From the NCBI GenBank assembly GCA_964509545.1, contig CAZDXQ010000009.1:49582-113581 (forward strand): a DNA stretch of 64,000 nt, in the 5' to 3' direction. A program made the translations under genes and the position numbers. The stretch is from JADJWR01 sp964509545 (lineage in GTDB: Bacteria > Pseudomonadota > Gammaproteobacteria > Burkholderiales > Burkholderiaceae_F). The notes below the pieces were generated by a model. That model saw only the letters and a list, made by a program, of their open reading frames with translations, was not told the origin of the DNA and made no database searches. The first letter of the stretch is position 1, and each line of letters begins with the position of its first letter. Below, in pieces: positions 43,093-51,246 of the stretch.

Positions 43093-44265
43093 ATGCTGAT
43101 CAATTTCTTCTACCACCTGCGCGCCGCCCGGCTGCCGGTGTCGATCAACGAGCTGCTGACGCTGCTGGCGGCGCTGAAACACGATGTGATCCGCCCGTCG
43201 ATCGACGACTTTTACTTCCTGTCGCGCGCCACACTGGTCAAGGACGAGGCGCTTTTCGATCGTTTCGACCGTGCCTTCGGCGAGTTCTTCAACGGCGTGC
43301 AGGCGTCGATCGACTTCGCTCGCGAGATCCCGGATGCCTGGTTCCGGAGCCTGCTCGAACGCGAGTTCACGGCTGAGGAGCTGGCGCAGCTCGAGGCACT
43401 CGGCTTCGACCGGCTGATGCAGGAGTTCCGCAAGCGGCTCGAGGAACAGGACGGCGCGCACCACGGCGGCAGCAAGTGGATCGGCTCGGGCGGCACTTCG
43501 CCGTTCGGCCATGGCGGCCGCAACCCCGAGGGCATTCGCATCGGCGGGCCAACGAAGGGCAACAGGAGCGCGGTCAAGGTCTGGGAGGCGCGCGCCTACC
43601 GCGACTATGACGACCAGGTCGAACTGGGCACGCGCAACATCAAGGTCGCGCTGCGCCGGCTGCGCCGTTTCGCCCGCGAGGGTTCGGAGCTGGAGCTCGA
43701 CCTGCACGAGACCATCGAGTCGACGGCGAAGAACGCCGGCTGGCTGGACCTGAAGCTGGTGCCGGAGCGGCACAACGCGGTCAAGGTGCTGATGCTGCTC
43801 GATGTCGGCGGCACGATGGACGAACACATCAAGCGCGTCGAGGAGCTGTTCTCGGCCAGCAAGGCCGAGTTCAAGCACCTGGAGTTCTACTATTTCCACA
43901 ACTGCGTCTACGAGCGGCTGTGGCGCAACAACCGGCGGCGCTTTGCCGAGAAATTCGATACCGTCGACGTGCTGCGCAAGTACAACCCCGATTACAAGCT
44001 GATCTTCGTCGGCGACGCGACGATGAGCCCGTACGAGATCCTGCAGCCGGGAGGCAGCGTCGAGCACAACAATCCCGAAGCCGGCGCGGTCTGGCTGCAG
44101 CGCTTCACCCAGCACTTCCCGAAGCACGTCTGGATCAATCCCGAGCCCGAAGCGCTGTGGCAGTACCGGCAGTCGATCTCGCTGGTGCGGCAGCTGATGG
44201 GCGATCGCATGTATCCGCTAAGCCTCGAAGGGCTGACGCGGGCCATGCGAACGCTGTCGAAATAG
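43093..44265 (+). CDS. VWA domain protein (CoxE-like)
   Basis: 390-residue protein of the CoxE/YehP-like type that partners with MoxR ATPases. The N-terminal helical part (MLINFFYHLRAARLPVSINE) is family-specific. The C-terminal VWA domain has a modified MIDAS, LLDVGGTMDEHI (D-x-G-G-T rather than D-x-S-x-S), followed by HLEFYYFHNCVYERL and LIFVGDATMSPYEIL. A Gly/His-rich linker (HHGGSKWIGSGGTSPFGHGGRNPEG) lies near residues 120-150. It is the last gene of the unit begun by moxR. Confidence 0.92.
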   Translation: MLINFFYHLRAARLPVSINELLTLLAALKHDVIRPSIDDFYFLSRATLVKDEALFDRFDRAFGEFFNGVQASIDFAREIPDAWFRSLLEREFTAEELAQLEALGFDRLMQEFRKRLEEQDGAHHGGSKWIGSGGTSPFGHGGRNPEGIRIGGPTKGNRSAVKVWEARAYRDYDDQVELGTRNIKVALRRLRRFAREGSELELDLHETIESTAKNAGWLDLKLVPERHNAVKVLMLLDVGGTMDEHIKRVEELFSASKAEFKHLEFYYFHNCVYERLWRNNRRRFAEKFDTVDVLRKYNPDYKLIFVGDATMSPYEILQPGGSVEHNNPEAGAVWLQRFTQHFPKHVWINPEPEALWQYRQSISLVRQLMGDRMYPLSLEGLTRAMRTLSK

Positions 44266-44328
44266 CCGCTTTCTGCCCTGTTGGCCTCTCGGCGGCGGAC
44301 GCGCCGCGCAGGGCAGAGACCGCGCTGC

Positions 44329-46776
44329 TCAGGCCGGCCTGACGGCCGTCGGCACGCCGATCTTGCTGGCGATTTCCTCGGCGCCCTTCGGCGAGCGCTC
44401 CAACTGGCCGACCACGCGATCGACAATGCGCTTGGTGAGCGGCACCGCCTCGAGCGGTTTCAGCCAGCCCTGCTTCAGGTAGGACTTGATCGTTTCCGGC
44501 GACAGCACGCGCGCGTTCTTGTCCTCGCCGCCGCTGAACATGTACAGCGTGCGCAGCGGGCTGATCCAGCGCAGCCTGACCTTGATCACTTCCTTGCCGT
44601 CGTACAGGTTGAACCAGTTGCCGCGCTGCCAGGCCGCGATCTGCTCGTCGAAGGCGGCGTCCTGCTCGAAGCTGACCGGTGTGGCCGCGGCGATCGGCTC
44701 CGGCATCACCAGCTGCGCGGCATGGTGCTCGGCCGCGCGCTGCACGGCGCCGACGCTCACCTTCACGCCACCGGCGGACGTGCTGATCGGGAAGGTGCCG
44801 GTGATGTGCATCTCGTCGAGCTTCTGCCGCAGTTCGCCGGTGGCGACCTTGGACTTGATGTACGTCGCCTGGTCCACCGGCCGCACCGCCACCGCGTGCG
44901 AGGCCATCAGCTGCTTGAGGAAGTTCTGCTGCTCCTGCTCCGGCATGCGGATCATGGTGAGGCCGTCGCGCAGCACCCGCGTCATCGCCGGAATCAGCGC
45001 CACCAGGCGCTTGCGCTCGTCGGCGGAGACCTTCGGCTGCACGCTCCAGACCACGTCGTGGATGACTTGGCGGAAGGCCTTGGAAAAACCCGGCGTCTGC
45101 TCGTCGCGCAGCGTGGCGCTGACCAGCGCCTGCACCCAGGGTCCGACCAGGAATTCGCGCAGATACGGCTCCAGCTCGACATGCTCGAAGGCGCGCCGCA
45201 CCTGGATCGTCGTGTTGATGACCAGCACTTCGCGCTTCTCGGCCTCTTCCAGCGCCCGCTTGGCGCGCGCCACCGGATCGGTCTCGCGCGCCGGCATCTC
45301 GGTCAGGAACATGTCGAATTCGCCGAGCAGCTGCTCGAACGTGCCCATGTCCTTGTCAAAGCGCTCGAGCACCTGCTGCACGATGCGCTCGACCTCGGCC
45401 TTGTAGCGCTGGTTCTCGTCTCCGTAAGGCTCCCAGCCGACCGCGGTCGACGCCAGCCGGTCGATCAGCCGGCGCGCCGGGTGATTGCTGGAGGCGAAGA
45501 AGTCGGCATCGGTCAACGCCACCTTCAGCACCGGGAACTGCAGCCTCGACAGTACCGCCTTGATCTCGGCAGGCACCTGGTTGTCCTGCAGCACATGGTC
45601 GAACAGCATGCCGACGATCTCGATCGTCAGCTTGTCCACCGTGCGGTTGGACTTGGCCAGCAGGACTTCGCGCCAGGCGCCCTGGTCGGCGCCGGCCATG
45701 CCCACCGCCGGCGCCATTCCGCCCTCCGCGGCGGCCTGCGCGCCGAGCCGCTGCATCTCGCTGATGGCGGCAATCAGGTCGGGCGGCGGCTTGCCCGGCA
45801 AGGGCAACGACGCCGGCACCGGCGTGCCGCGCAGATCGGCGTTCATCCGCGCCATCAGGTTGTTCAGCGAGGCGCGGACATCGGCGACCGCCCCGCCGCC
45901 GCCTCCTGCGCCACCAACACCGCCTGCACCTTCTCCGGCGGCAGACGATGGTGGAAGGGCATTGACGCGCGGCACCTCATCCATCCAGGCCAGACGCTTG
46001 GCGGCCGACGGGCTCTTCGTCACCGGACTGAACCCGGACGTGAAGTCGCCTTCGAGGCTGGGCGGCCTGGTCGGCGGGTTCAGCGTCGGCCGGCCCAACG
46101 CCTGCTTGGCGGCCGCCTCGCGCCGGATTGCGGCGGCATCGACGCGGTGCTTGCGGAAATGATCGAGCACCCGCTGGTAGCCGCGGCCGAGTTCCTCGCC
46201 GATCGGCTTCTCGAAGGCCGCCAGCAACGATGCCCAGCCGCTGGGCTCCAGCCCGAGGTCGCGCGCCACCTCCAGCAGCGCCTTCATGCAAACATCGGGC
46301 GCGAACGGATCGTCACCGACGCGAACGCTCTCGCGGCCGGTCAGGTGCGCAGTGACCAGGTTGACTTCGCGCAGCGTCAGTTCGATCGGTCCCTGCATCC
46401 GCCGCGCGATCTTCGAAACGATGTCGGCGGTGGTGACCGCCTCGTCTTCCATCAGCGTCAGCGAATCGGCGCTGATCTTCGCCACGCCCGATCCGGCCTT
46501 GTCGCGCTTGAACAGCCGGCCGAGAACCTCGTCCTGTTCCTGTTTGAAGCGGCTGGCGAAACCGCGCAGCAGCGGGTCGCGACGCCCGCCGAGAAAGCGA
46601 CGTGCCACCGGCGCGCCGAGATCGTTGTCAAGTTTTGCCGCCAGGTATTCGATCGCCGGCGGGAACATCGCTCCCAGCGCCGACGAAAGCTGCTCGTGCA
46701 GCAGACCCAGCCCATTGCGCAACAGGTCGGTCGCCTGCTGGACGGACAAGTTCGGCAACGAGGTCTTCTCGGTCAT
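44329..46776 (-). CDS. DUF1631 family protein
   Basis: 815-residue soluble protein of a family often mislabelled thymidine phosphorylase. It begins MTEKTSLPNLSVQQATDLLRNGLGLLHEQ and is mostly helical, with a Gly/Ala-rich low-complexity linker near residue 280 (AGEGAGGVGGAGGGGGAV). Function is unknown; members may act with cyclic-di-GMP or PilZ domains. ATG 46776 is preferred over the TTG at 46785. A divergent region with an inverted repeat precedes it. Confidence 0.9.
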   Translation of the reverse strand: MTEKTSLPNLSVQQATDLLRNGLGLLHEQLSSALGAMFPPAIEYLAAKLDNDLGAPVARRFLGGRRDPLLRGFASRFKQEQDEVLGRLFKRDKAGSGVAKISADSLTLMEDEAVTTADIVSKIARRMQGPIELTLREVNLVTAHLTGRESVRVGDDPFAPDVCMKALLEVARDLGLEPSGWASLLAAFEKPIGEELGRGYQRVLDHFRKHRVDAAAIRREAAAKQALGRPTLNPPTRPPSLEGDFTSGFSPVTKSPSAAKRLAWMDEVPRVNALPPSSAAGEGAGGVGGAGGGGGAVADVRASLNNLMARMNADLRGTPVPASLPLPGKPPPDLIAAISEMQRLGAQAAAEGGMAPAVGMAGADQGAWREVLLAKSNRTVDKLTIEIVGMLFDHVLQDNQVPAEIKAVLSRLQFPVLKVALTDADFFASSNHPARRLIDRLASTAVGWEPYGDENQRYKAEVERIVQQVLERFDKDMGTFEQLLGEFDMFLTEMPARETDPVARAKRALEEAEKREVLVINTTIQVRRAFEHVELEPYLREFLVGPWVQALVSATLRDEQTPGFSKAFRQVIHDVVWSVQPKVSADERKRLVALIPAMTRVLRDGLTMIRMPEQEQQNFLKQLMASHAVAVRPVDQATYIKSKVATGELRQKLDEMHITGTFPISTSAGGVKVSVGAVQRAAEHHAAQLVMPEPIAAATPVSFEQDAAFDEQIAAWQRGNWFNLYDGKEVIKVRLRWISPLRTLYMFSGGEDKNARVLSPETIKSYLKQGWLKPLEAVPLTKRIVDRVVGQLERSPKGAEEIASKIGVPTAVRPA

Positions 46777-46876
46777 CGTAAGCAATTACGCTGCGCGCGA
46801 GTCGCAGTCTGCCATTTTCCCGGGCGCGCCGCTGCCGTGCATCGACTCTATCGCCGCACGCCGCCGTGTCAACTCC

Positions 46877-46911
46877 GTCATCCGGATTGTACGTATGGAC
46901 GATCGGATGAC
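46877..46911. promoter_or_regulatory. inverted repeat upstream of the DUF1631 gene
   Basis: GTCATCCG (46877-46884) and CGGATGAC (46904-46911) are exact inverted repeats with a 19-nt centre containing TACGTA. The site is about 100 nt before the DUF1631 start in the 178-nt gap to the spermidine-synthase-like gene. An operator or terminator is possible; nothing else is recognisable in the gap. Confidence 0.35.
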
Positions 46912-46954
46912 TCGCGGCCGGTCAATGCGCAGCGCGTTGAAGCGGCGCCGAGGT

Positions 46955-47734
46955 TCAGATCCGCAGTTCATCGCTCCCGTCGCCCTGGCCGCGCAGCCCC
47001 GAGACCCACTTGCGCGCCGGCAGCCCGAGCTGGCGTTCGATCTCAGTCGCATGACGGTACAGCGCCGCCCAGCCGATCGCCAGCGGCGGCCCGGCCAGCG
47101 CCAGCACGACCCGATTGCCCGCGTCGGCTTCGGCCAGCACCAGCACGCGATCGTCGAAGGCGGCGGCGATACGCGCAAGGCTCGGCTCGAACCCACGCCC
47201 AAAAAGGTTGAACACGGCCACGCCGGGTGGACGCAGCAGACGCCGGCAGGCGGCGTAAAACGGAGGATCGTCGAGCACCGGGCCGCGCGCGGCCCTGTCG
47301 TACAGGTCGACCTGCAGCCAGTCGAAGCCGCGGCGCAGGCGCGGGTGCGAAACGACGTTGCGCGCGTCATCGACCAGCACCGTGAGCCGCGCGTCGTCCT
47401 GCGGCAGTGCGAACCAGCGTCGCGCCGTCGCCACGACTTCGTCGCTGATCTCGACGACGGTCGTCTCCGTGCCCGCGAGATGCCGCCAGCAGAATTTCGC
47501 CAGCGCCGCCGCGCCCAGGCCGAGCTGCAGTACGCGCGCCGGTGCGGGCAGGAACAACAGCGGCGCCATCATCTGCTGCTGGTACTCGAGTTCGATTGCC
47601 CACGGACGACCGATGCGCATCGCCCCCTGCACCCACTCGGTGCCGAAATGCAGGTAGCGCACACCGTCTTCCTCGGACAGCGTGACCTGCGGCGACGCGC
47701 GGCGGCCGAATCGGGCCGGTGCTCGACGGCTCAC
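46955..47734 (-). CDS. spermidine-synthase-like methyltransferase-fold protein
   Basis: 259-residue protein of the SpeE superfamily. The nucleotide motif is LQLGLGAAALAKFC, with VVEISDEVVATARRWF following; the polyamine-site residues are not convincing, so the real reaction is uncertain. Start GTG 47734 overlaps the stop of the glycosylase (GTGA); a GTG at 47761 is possible. It is the last gene of the htpG run. Confidence 0.8.
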   Translation of the reverse strand: MSRRAPARFGRRASPQVTLSEEDGVRYLHFGTEWVQGAMRIGRPWAIELEYQQQMMAPLLFLPAPARVLQLGLGAAALAKFCWRHLAGTETTVVEISDEVVATARRWFALPQDDARLTVLVDDARNVVSHPRLRRGFDWLQVDLYDRAARGPVLDDPPFYAACRRLLRPPGVAVFNLFGRGFEPSLARIAAAFDDRVLVLAEADAGNRVVLALAGPPLAIGWAALYRHATEIERQLGLPARKWVSGLRGQGDGSDELRI

Positions 47735-48516
47735 GGCGCCAGCTGGAACGCTGCCCGCCACAGAGCGAGCTTCTCGTCGAAGCGACGCGCTGCGTGCGCC
47801 GGGCTGCTCGACGGCAGCACTACGGTGGCGAATCCGGCAGCCGCGAACCGGCCGGCGAAGCGGCCGGCCCTGCCGCCGTTGAACAGCACTCGGCGCAACC
47901 CCGGCGCCCGCCGGCGCAGGGCATCGAAGTCGTTGGCGCGCGGGTCGCGGATGTCGGAATCGAGGCTGCCCGGCCGCCGGCAGGCATCGAGCACGTCCCA
48001 GATGCCGACGCGATGCGCCAGCACCCGCGCCACGCGCTCGGTATAGGCGATCTCGGCCAGCGGCTCGCCGAGCAGCGCGCCGAGCAGCCGCCAGAACTGG
48101 TTGCGCGGATGGGCGTAGTACTGCCCCGCCGCCAGCGAGGCCTCGCTCGGGAAGCTGCCGAGGATCAGCGTCTCGGTGCGCTGATCGATGATCGGCGGGA
48201 AGCCGCGCAGGATGCGCGTGCCGGCCTTGCCCTTGCCCTTCGGTGTCTTTCCCGCGGACGCGGGAACCGAGCGTCCTTCACCCGCAAGACGCTGGATCCC
48301 GGCTGCAGCCTGCCCCCGGGCGCTCCTGTCGGGGACGGGGACGAGGGTGTCTTCCCGGCCGGGGCCGAGCCTGCCGCCGTCGCCCCGGCGACGGCCGGGG
48401 CTCAATTTCGACCGCCCTGCATTTGGATCCCGGTCTGCGCTTCGCGCAACCGGGATGACGGCGTCGTCTCCAATCGCCGCGCGCCTGCGGCGCTTGCTCT
48501 TGGACGCCGCCGTCAC
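47731..48516 (-). CDS. DNA-deoxyinosine (hypoxanthine) glycosylase with a repeat insertion
   Basis: A uracil-glycosylase-superfamily enzyme. The catalytic domain begins RILRGFPPIIDQRTETLILGSFP and has EASLAAGQYYAHPRNQFWRLL and VVLPSSSPAHAARRF, characteristic of the hypoxanthine/mismatch DNA glycosylase group. The first 18 residues are an Arg/Lys-rich lead (MTAASKSKRRRRAAIGDD). Residues from about 19 to 92 are translated palindromic repeat DNA (AVIPVARSADRDPN...). The GTG start overlaps the htpG stop (GTGA). Without the inserted block it would be close to 190 residues, a normal size. Confidence 0.82.
   Translation of the reverse strand: MTAASKSKRRRRAAIGDDAVIPVARSADRDPNAGRSKLSPGRRRGDGGRLGPGREDTLVPVPDRSARGQAAAGIQRLAGEGRSVPASAGKTPKGKGKAGTRILRGFPPIIDQRTETLILGSFPSEASLAAGQYYAHPRNQFWRLLGALLGEPLAEIAYTERVARVLAHRVGIWDVLDACRRPGSLDSDIRDPRANDFDALRRRAPGLRRVLFNGGRAGRFAGRFAAAGFATVVLPSSSPAHAARRFDEKLALWRAAFQLAP
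48243..48462. repeat. dispersed palindromic repeat, inserted in frame in a gene
   Basis: About 220 bp of hairpin-forming repeat units: TTTCCCGCGGACGCGGGAA at the left, GACGCTGGATCCCGG in the middle, a GCCCCGGCGACGGCCGGGGCTCAAT unit, and TTTGGATCCCGG...AACCGGGATGACG at the right. It resembles the intergenic repeats at 14705 and 41991 but lies wholly within the 5' part of the glycosylase gene and keeps the frame open. Confidence 0.75.
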
Positions 48517-50399
48517 TTTGCCGCCGCGTCGAGCAGCAGCGTATTGACGCGGCGCACGAACGCGGCGGGGTCGTCGAGCTGGCCCCCTTCGGCAAGCACC
48601 GCCTGTTCGAGCAGCAGCGCCGACCAGTCGGCGAGCCTGGCTCCCTCGTACTTCAGCCGCTGCACCAGCGCATGGTGCGGGTTCAGCTCGAGGATCGGCT
48701 TGCTGTCCGGCGCCTTCTGCCCGGCAGCCTTCAGCAGCCGCGCCAGGTGGCCGCTCATCGCGTCGCGGTCGGCCACCACGCAGGCCGGCGAATCGGTCAG
48801 GCGCAGTGTCACGCGCACGTCCTTGACCCGTTCGCCGAGCGCTTCCTTGACCTTGCCGACCAGCTCCTTGTACTCGTCGGCGACCTTGGCCTGCTCTTCC
48901 TTCTCCGCGGCATCCGCCAGCTCGCCGAGGTCCAGATCACCCCTGGCGATCGATTCCAGGGCCCGGCCGTCGAATTCGTGCAGGAACGACAGCATCCACT
49001 CGTCGATGCGGTCCGTGAGCAGAAGCACCTCGACGTCCTTCTTGCGAAACACCTCCAGATGCGGACTGTTCTTCGCCGCCTCCAGCGTGTCGGCGGTGAC
49101 GTAGTAAATGGCTTTCTGCTTGTCCTTCATCCGGCCGACGTATTCGGCCAGCGACACCGCCTGCGCATCGCTCTTCGTGGTCGAGAAGCGCAGCAGCTTG
49201 GCGATCCGTTCCTTGTTCGCCTGGTCCTCGCCGATGCCCTCCTTCAGCACCTGTCCGAACTCGGCCCAGAACTTCGCGTAATCGTCCTTGCGGTTCTCGG
49301 CGAGGTCTTCGAGCAGGCCGAGCACGCGTTTGGTCGAGCCCTCGCGGATGCTCTTTACGTCACGGCTCTCCTGCAGGATCTCGCGCGAGACGTTCAGCGG
49401 CAGGTCGGAAGAGTCGATCACGCCGCGCACGAAGCGCAGGTAAACGGGCATCAGCTGCTCGGCGTCGTCCATGATGAACACGCGCCTGACGTACAGCTTG
49501 ATGCCGTGCCGACTCTGCCGGTCCCAGATGTCGAACGGCGCCTTGGCCGGCAGGTACAGAAGCTGGATGTACTCGGTCTTGCCCTCGACGCGGTTATGCG
49601 TCCACGCCAACGGCTCGCCGAAGTCGTGCGAGACATGACGGTAGAACTCCTTGTACTGCTCCTCCGTGATGTCGCTCTTGGCCCGCGCCCAAAGCGCGTT
49701 GGCCTGGTTGACCGTCTCCTCCTCTTCCTTCGTCACGTACTCGTTCTTGTCCTTGTCCCACTCCTCCTTCTTCATCCGGATCGGCGTGGCGATATGGTCC
49801 GAGTACTTGGTCAGGATCGATTTCAGCTTCCAGTGCGACAGCAGCTCGTCCTCGCCTTCCTTGAGGCTGAGGATCACGTCGGTGCCTCGTTCGGCGCGTT
49901 CGGCCGGCTCGACGGTGAAGTCGCCGGTACCGCTGCTCTCCCACTTCACCGCTTCCGTCGCGCCGGCGCGGCGCGAGATCACGGTCACGCGGTCGGCGAC
50001 GATGAAGCTCGAATAGAAGCCGACGCCGAACTGGCCGATCAGCTGCGCGTCCTTCTGCTGGTCGCCGGTCAACTGGGCGAAGAACTCGCGCGTGCCGCTC
50101 TTGGCGATCGTGCCCAGGTGCTGCACCGCCTCGTCGCGGCTCATGCCGATGCCGTTGTCGGACACGGTGACCGTGCGCGCGACCTTGTCGTAGGCGACGC
50201 GGATCGCCAGTTCGCCGCCGCCCTCGAGCAGTTCGGGCCGCGCGATGGCCTCGAAGCGCAGCTTGTCGCAGGCGTCCGACGCGTTGCTGATCAGCTCGCG
50301 CAGGAAGATCTCCTTGTTCGAATACAGCGAATGGATCATCAGGTGAAGCAGCTGCTTCACCTCGGCCTGGAAGCCCAGCGTCTCTTTGGGAGCACCCAT
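48513..50399 (-). CDS. htpG: molecular chaperone HtpG (Hsp90)
   Basis: 628-residue cytoplasmic ATP-dependent chaperone. The N-terminal GHKL ATPase motifs are ELISNASDACDKLRF, TVSDNGIGMSRDE and IGQFGVGFYSSFIVAD; the middle domain starts with the catalytic loop DLPLNVSREILQESRDV. The start MGAPKETLGFQAEVKQLLHL is canonical. The stop overlaps the glycosylase GTG. A heat-shock-type promoter lies upstream. Confidence 0.97.
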   Translation of the reverse strand: MGAPKETLGFQAEVKQLLHLMIHSLYSNKEIFLRELISNASDACDKLRFEAIARPELLEGGGELAIRVAYDKVARTVTVSDNGIGMSRDEAVQHLGTIAKSGTREFFAQLTGDQQKDAQLIGQFGVGFYSSFIVADRVTVISRRAGATEAVKWESSGTGDFTVEPAERAERGTDVILSLKEGEDELLSHWKLKSILTKYSDHIATPIRMKKEEWDKDKNEYVTKEEEETVNQANALWARAKSDITEEQYKEFYRHVSHDFGEPLAWTHNRVEGKTEYIQLLYLPAKAPFDIWDRQSRHGIKLYVRRVFIMDDAEQLMPVYLRFVRGVIDSSDLPLNVSREILQESRDVKSIREGSTKRVLGLLEDLAENRKDDYAKFWAEFGQVLKEGIGEDQANKERIAKLLRFSTTKSDAQAVSLAEYVGRMKDKQKAIYYVTADTLEAAKNSPHLEVFRKKDVEVLLLTDRIDEWMLSFLHEFDGRALESIARGDLDLGELADAAEKEEQAKVADEYKELVGKVKEALGERVKDVRVTLRLTDSPACVVADRDAMSGHLARLLKAAGQKAPDSKPILELNPHHALVQRLKYEGARLADWSALLLEQAVLAEGGQLDDPAAFVRRVNTLLLDAAAK

Positions 50400-50456
50400 C
50401 ACGAATCCCCGGCAAATGTGTTTCGGCAAACGCGGACCTTGCGGCCCGCGGCGGCG

Positions 50457-50484
50457 AGTTGAGGGCGAATTCTGCCGCTTCAAG
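50457..50484 (-). promoter_or_regulatory. possible heat-shock sigma-32 promoter for htpG
   Basis: On the minus strand CTTGAA (50484-50479) is followed after 13 bases by CCCTCAACT (50465-50457), close to the sigma-32 pattern CTTGAA-N13-15-CCCCATNT. The position, 58 nt before the htpG ATG, and the known heat-shock control of htpG in proteobacteria support it. The rest of 50400-50675 shows no gene. Confidence 0.45.
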
Positions 50485-50675
50485 AGGGCGGCTGCGGCCG
50501 GGATCGCAGCTGCCGCCCGCGGGCGCGCAGGCCGTGAGAAGTCTCGGGCGGTACGAAGTCGGACGTCAACCGTCGCCCGCCAACGCGCTGGCTGTAAGCG
50601 ACAGACCGCCGGCGCGACTGATCGGCAGCCCGCCGCCCCCCTGCCGGCGGCGCCCTGCCTGCCCGGAGTCGGCCC

Positions 50676-51212
50676 ATGTCGTTGTTTTCGCGTCTTCTCA
50701 GCTTCATCCTCGGCGGTCTAATCGGAACCGTCGTCGGCAGCGTCGGCATGCTGATCGCCTTCCCCTATCTGTTTCCGCCGGCGCCGGCCAACGACCCGGC
50801 GCTGGCGACGATGGCAGCGGCACCCGCGGCGACGTTTCGATTCGACGAGCAGGCGCCCGGTCGCGACAGCGTGCACTGGGCCAATGGTCGCGGCACCCTT
50901 GTCAGGACCGATGCCGGCTGGGTGCTGCGTCTGGAGGCCGACTTCAGGGCCGGACCCGGACCGAACTACTGGATCTACCTGAATACGCGGCCGGTCGGAC
51001 AGAACAGGGAGTTCACCGGCGATTCCGGCCGGGTGCGGCTGGCCAAGCTGCGCTCGTTCGAAGGCGCGCAGAACTATGTGCTTCCGGCCAGTATCGACCC
51101 GACGCAGTTCCACACCTTGACCATCTGGTGCGAGAGCTTCTCGCAGTACATCGGCAGCGGTGCCCTGCAGAGCGAAACCGCCGCCCTCGGCCGGACACAG
51201 CCTGCCGGCTGA
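50676..51212 (+). CDS. DM13-domain membrane protein
   Basis: 178-residue protein with one N-terminal membrane segment (about residues 8-30, LSFILGGLIGTVVGSVGMLIAFPYLF) that anchors or exports it. The rest is a DM13 domain: WVLRLEADFRAGPGPNYWIYLNT, GRVRLAKLRSFEGAQNYVLP and the end HTLTIWCESFSQYIGSGAL. DM13 domains are suggested to have redox or adhesive roles through the conserved Cys. It is divergent from htpG and convergent with the transporter downstream. Confidence 0.9.
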   Translation: MSLFSRLLSFILGGLIGTVVGSVGMLIAFPYLFPPAPANDPALATMAAAPAATFRFDEQAPGRDSVHWANGRGTLVRTDAGWVLRLEADFRAGPGPNYWIYLNTRPVGQNREFTGDSGRVRLAKLRSFEGAQNYVLPASIDPTQFHTLTIWCESFSQYIGSGALQSETAALGRTQPAG

Positions 51213-51246
51213 TTGCGCGTCGACACCGGCAGGTGGCGCGTCGATT

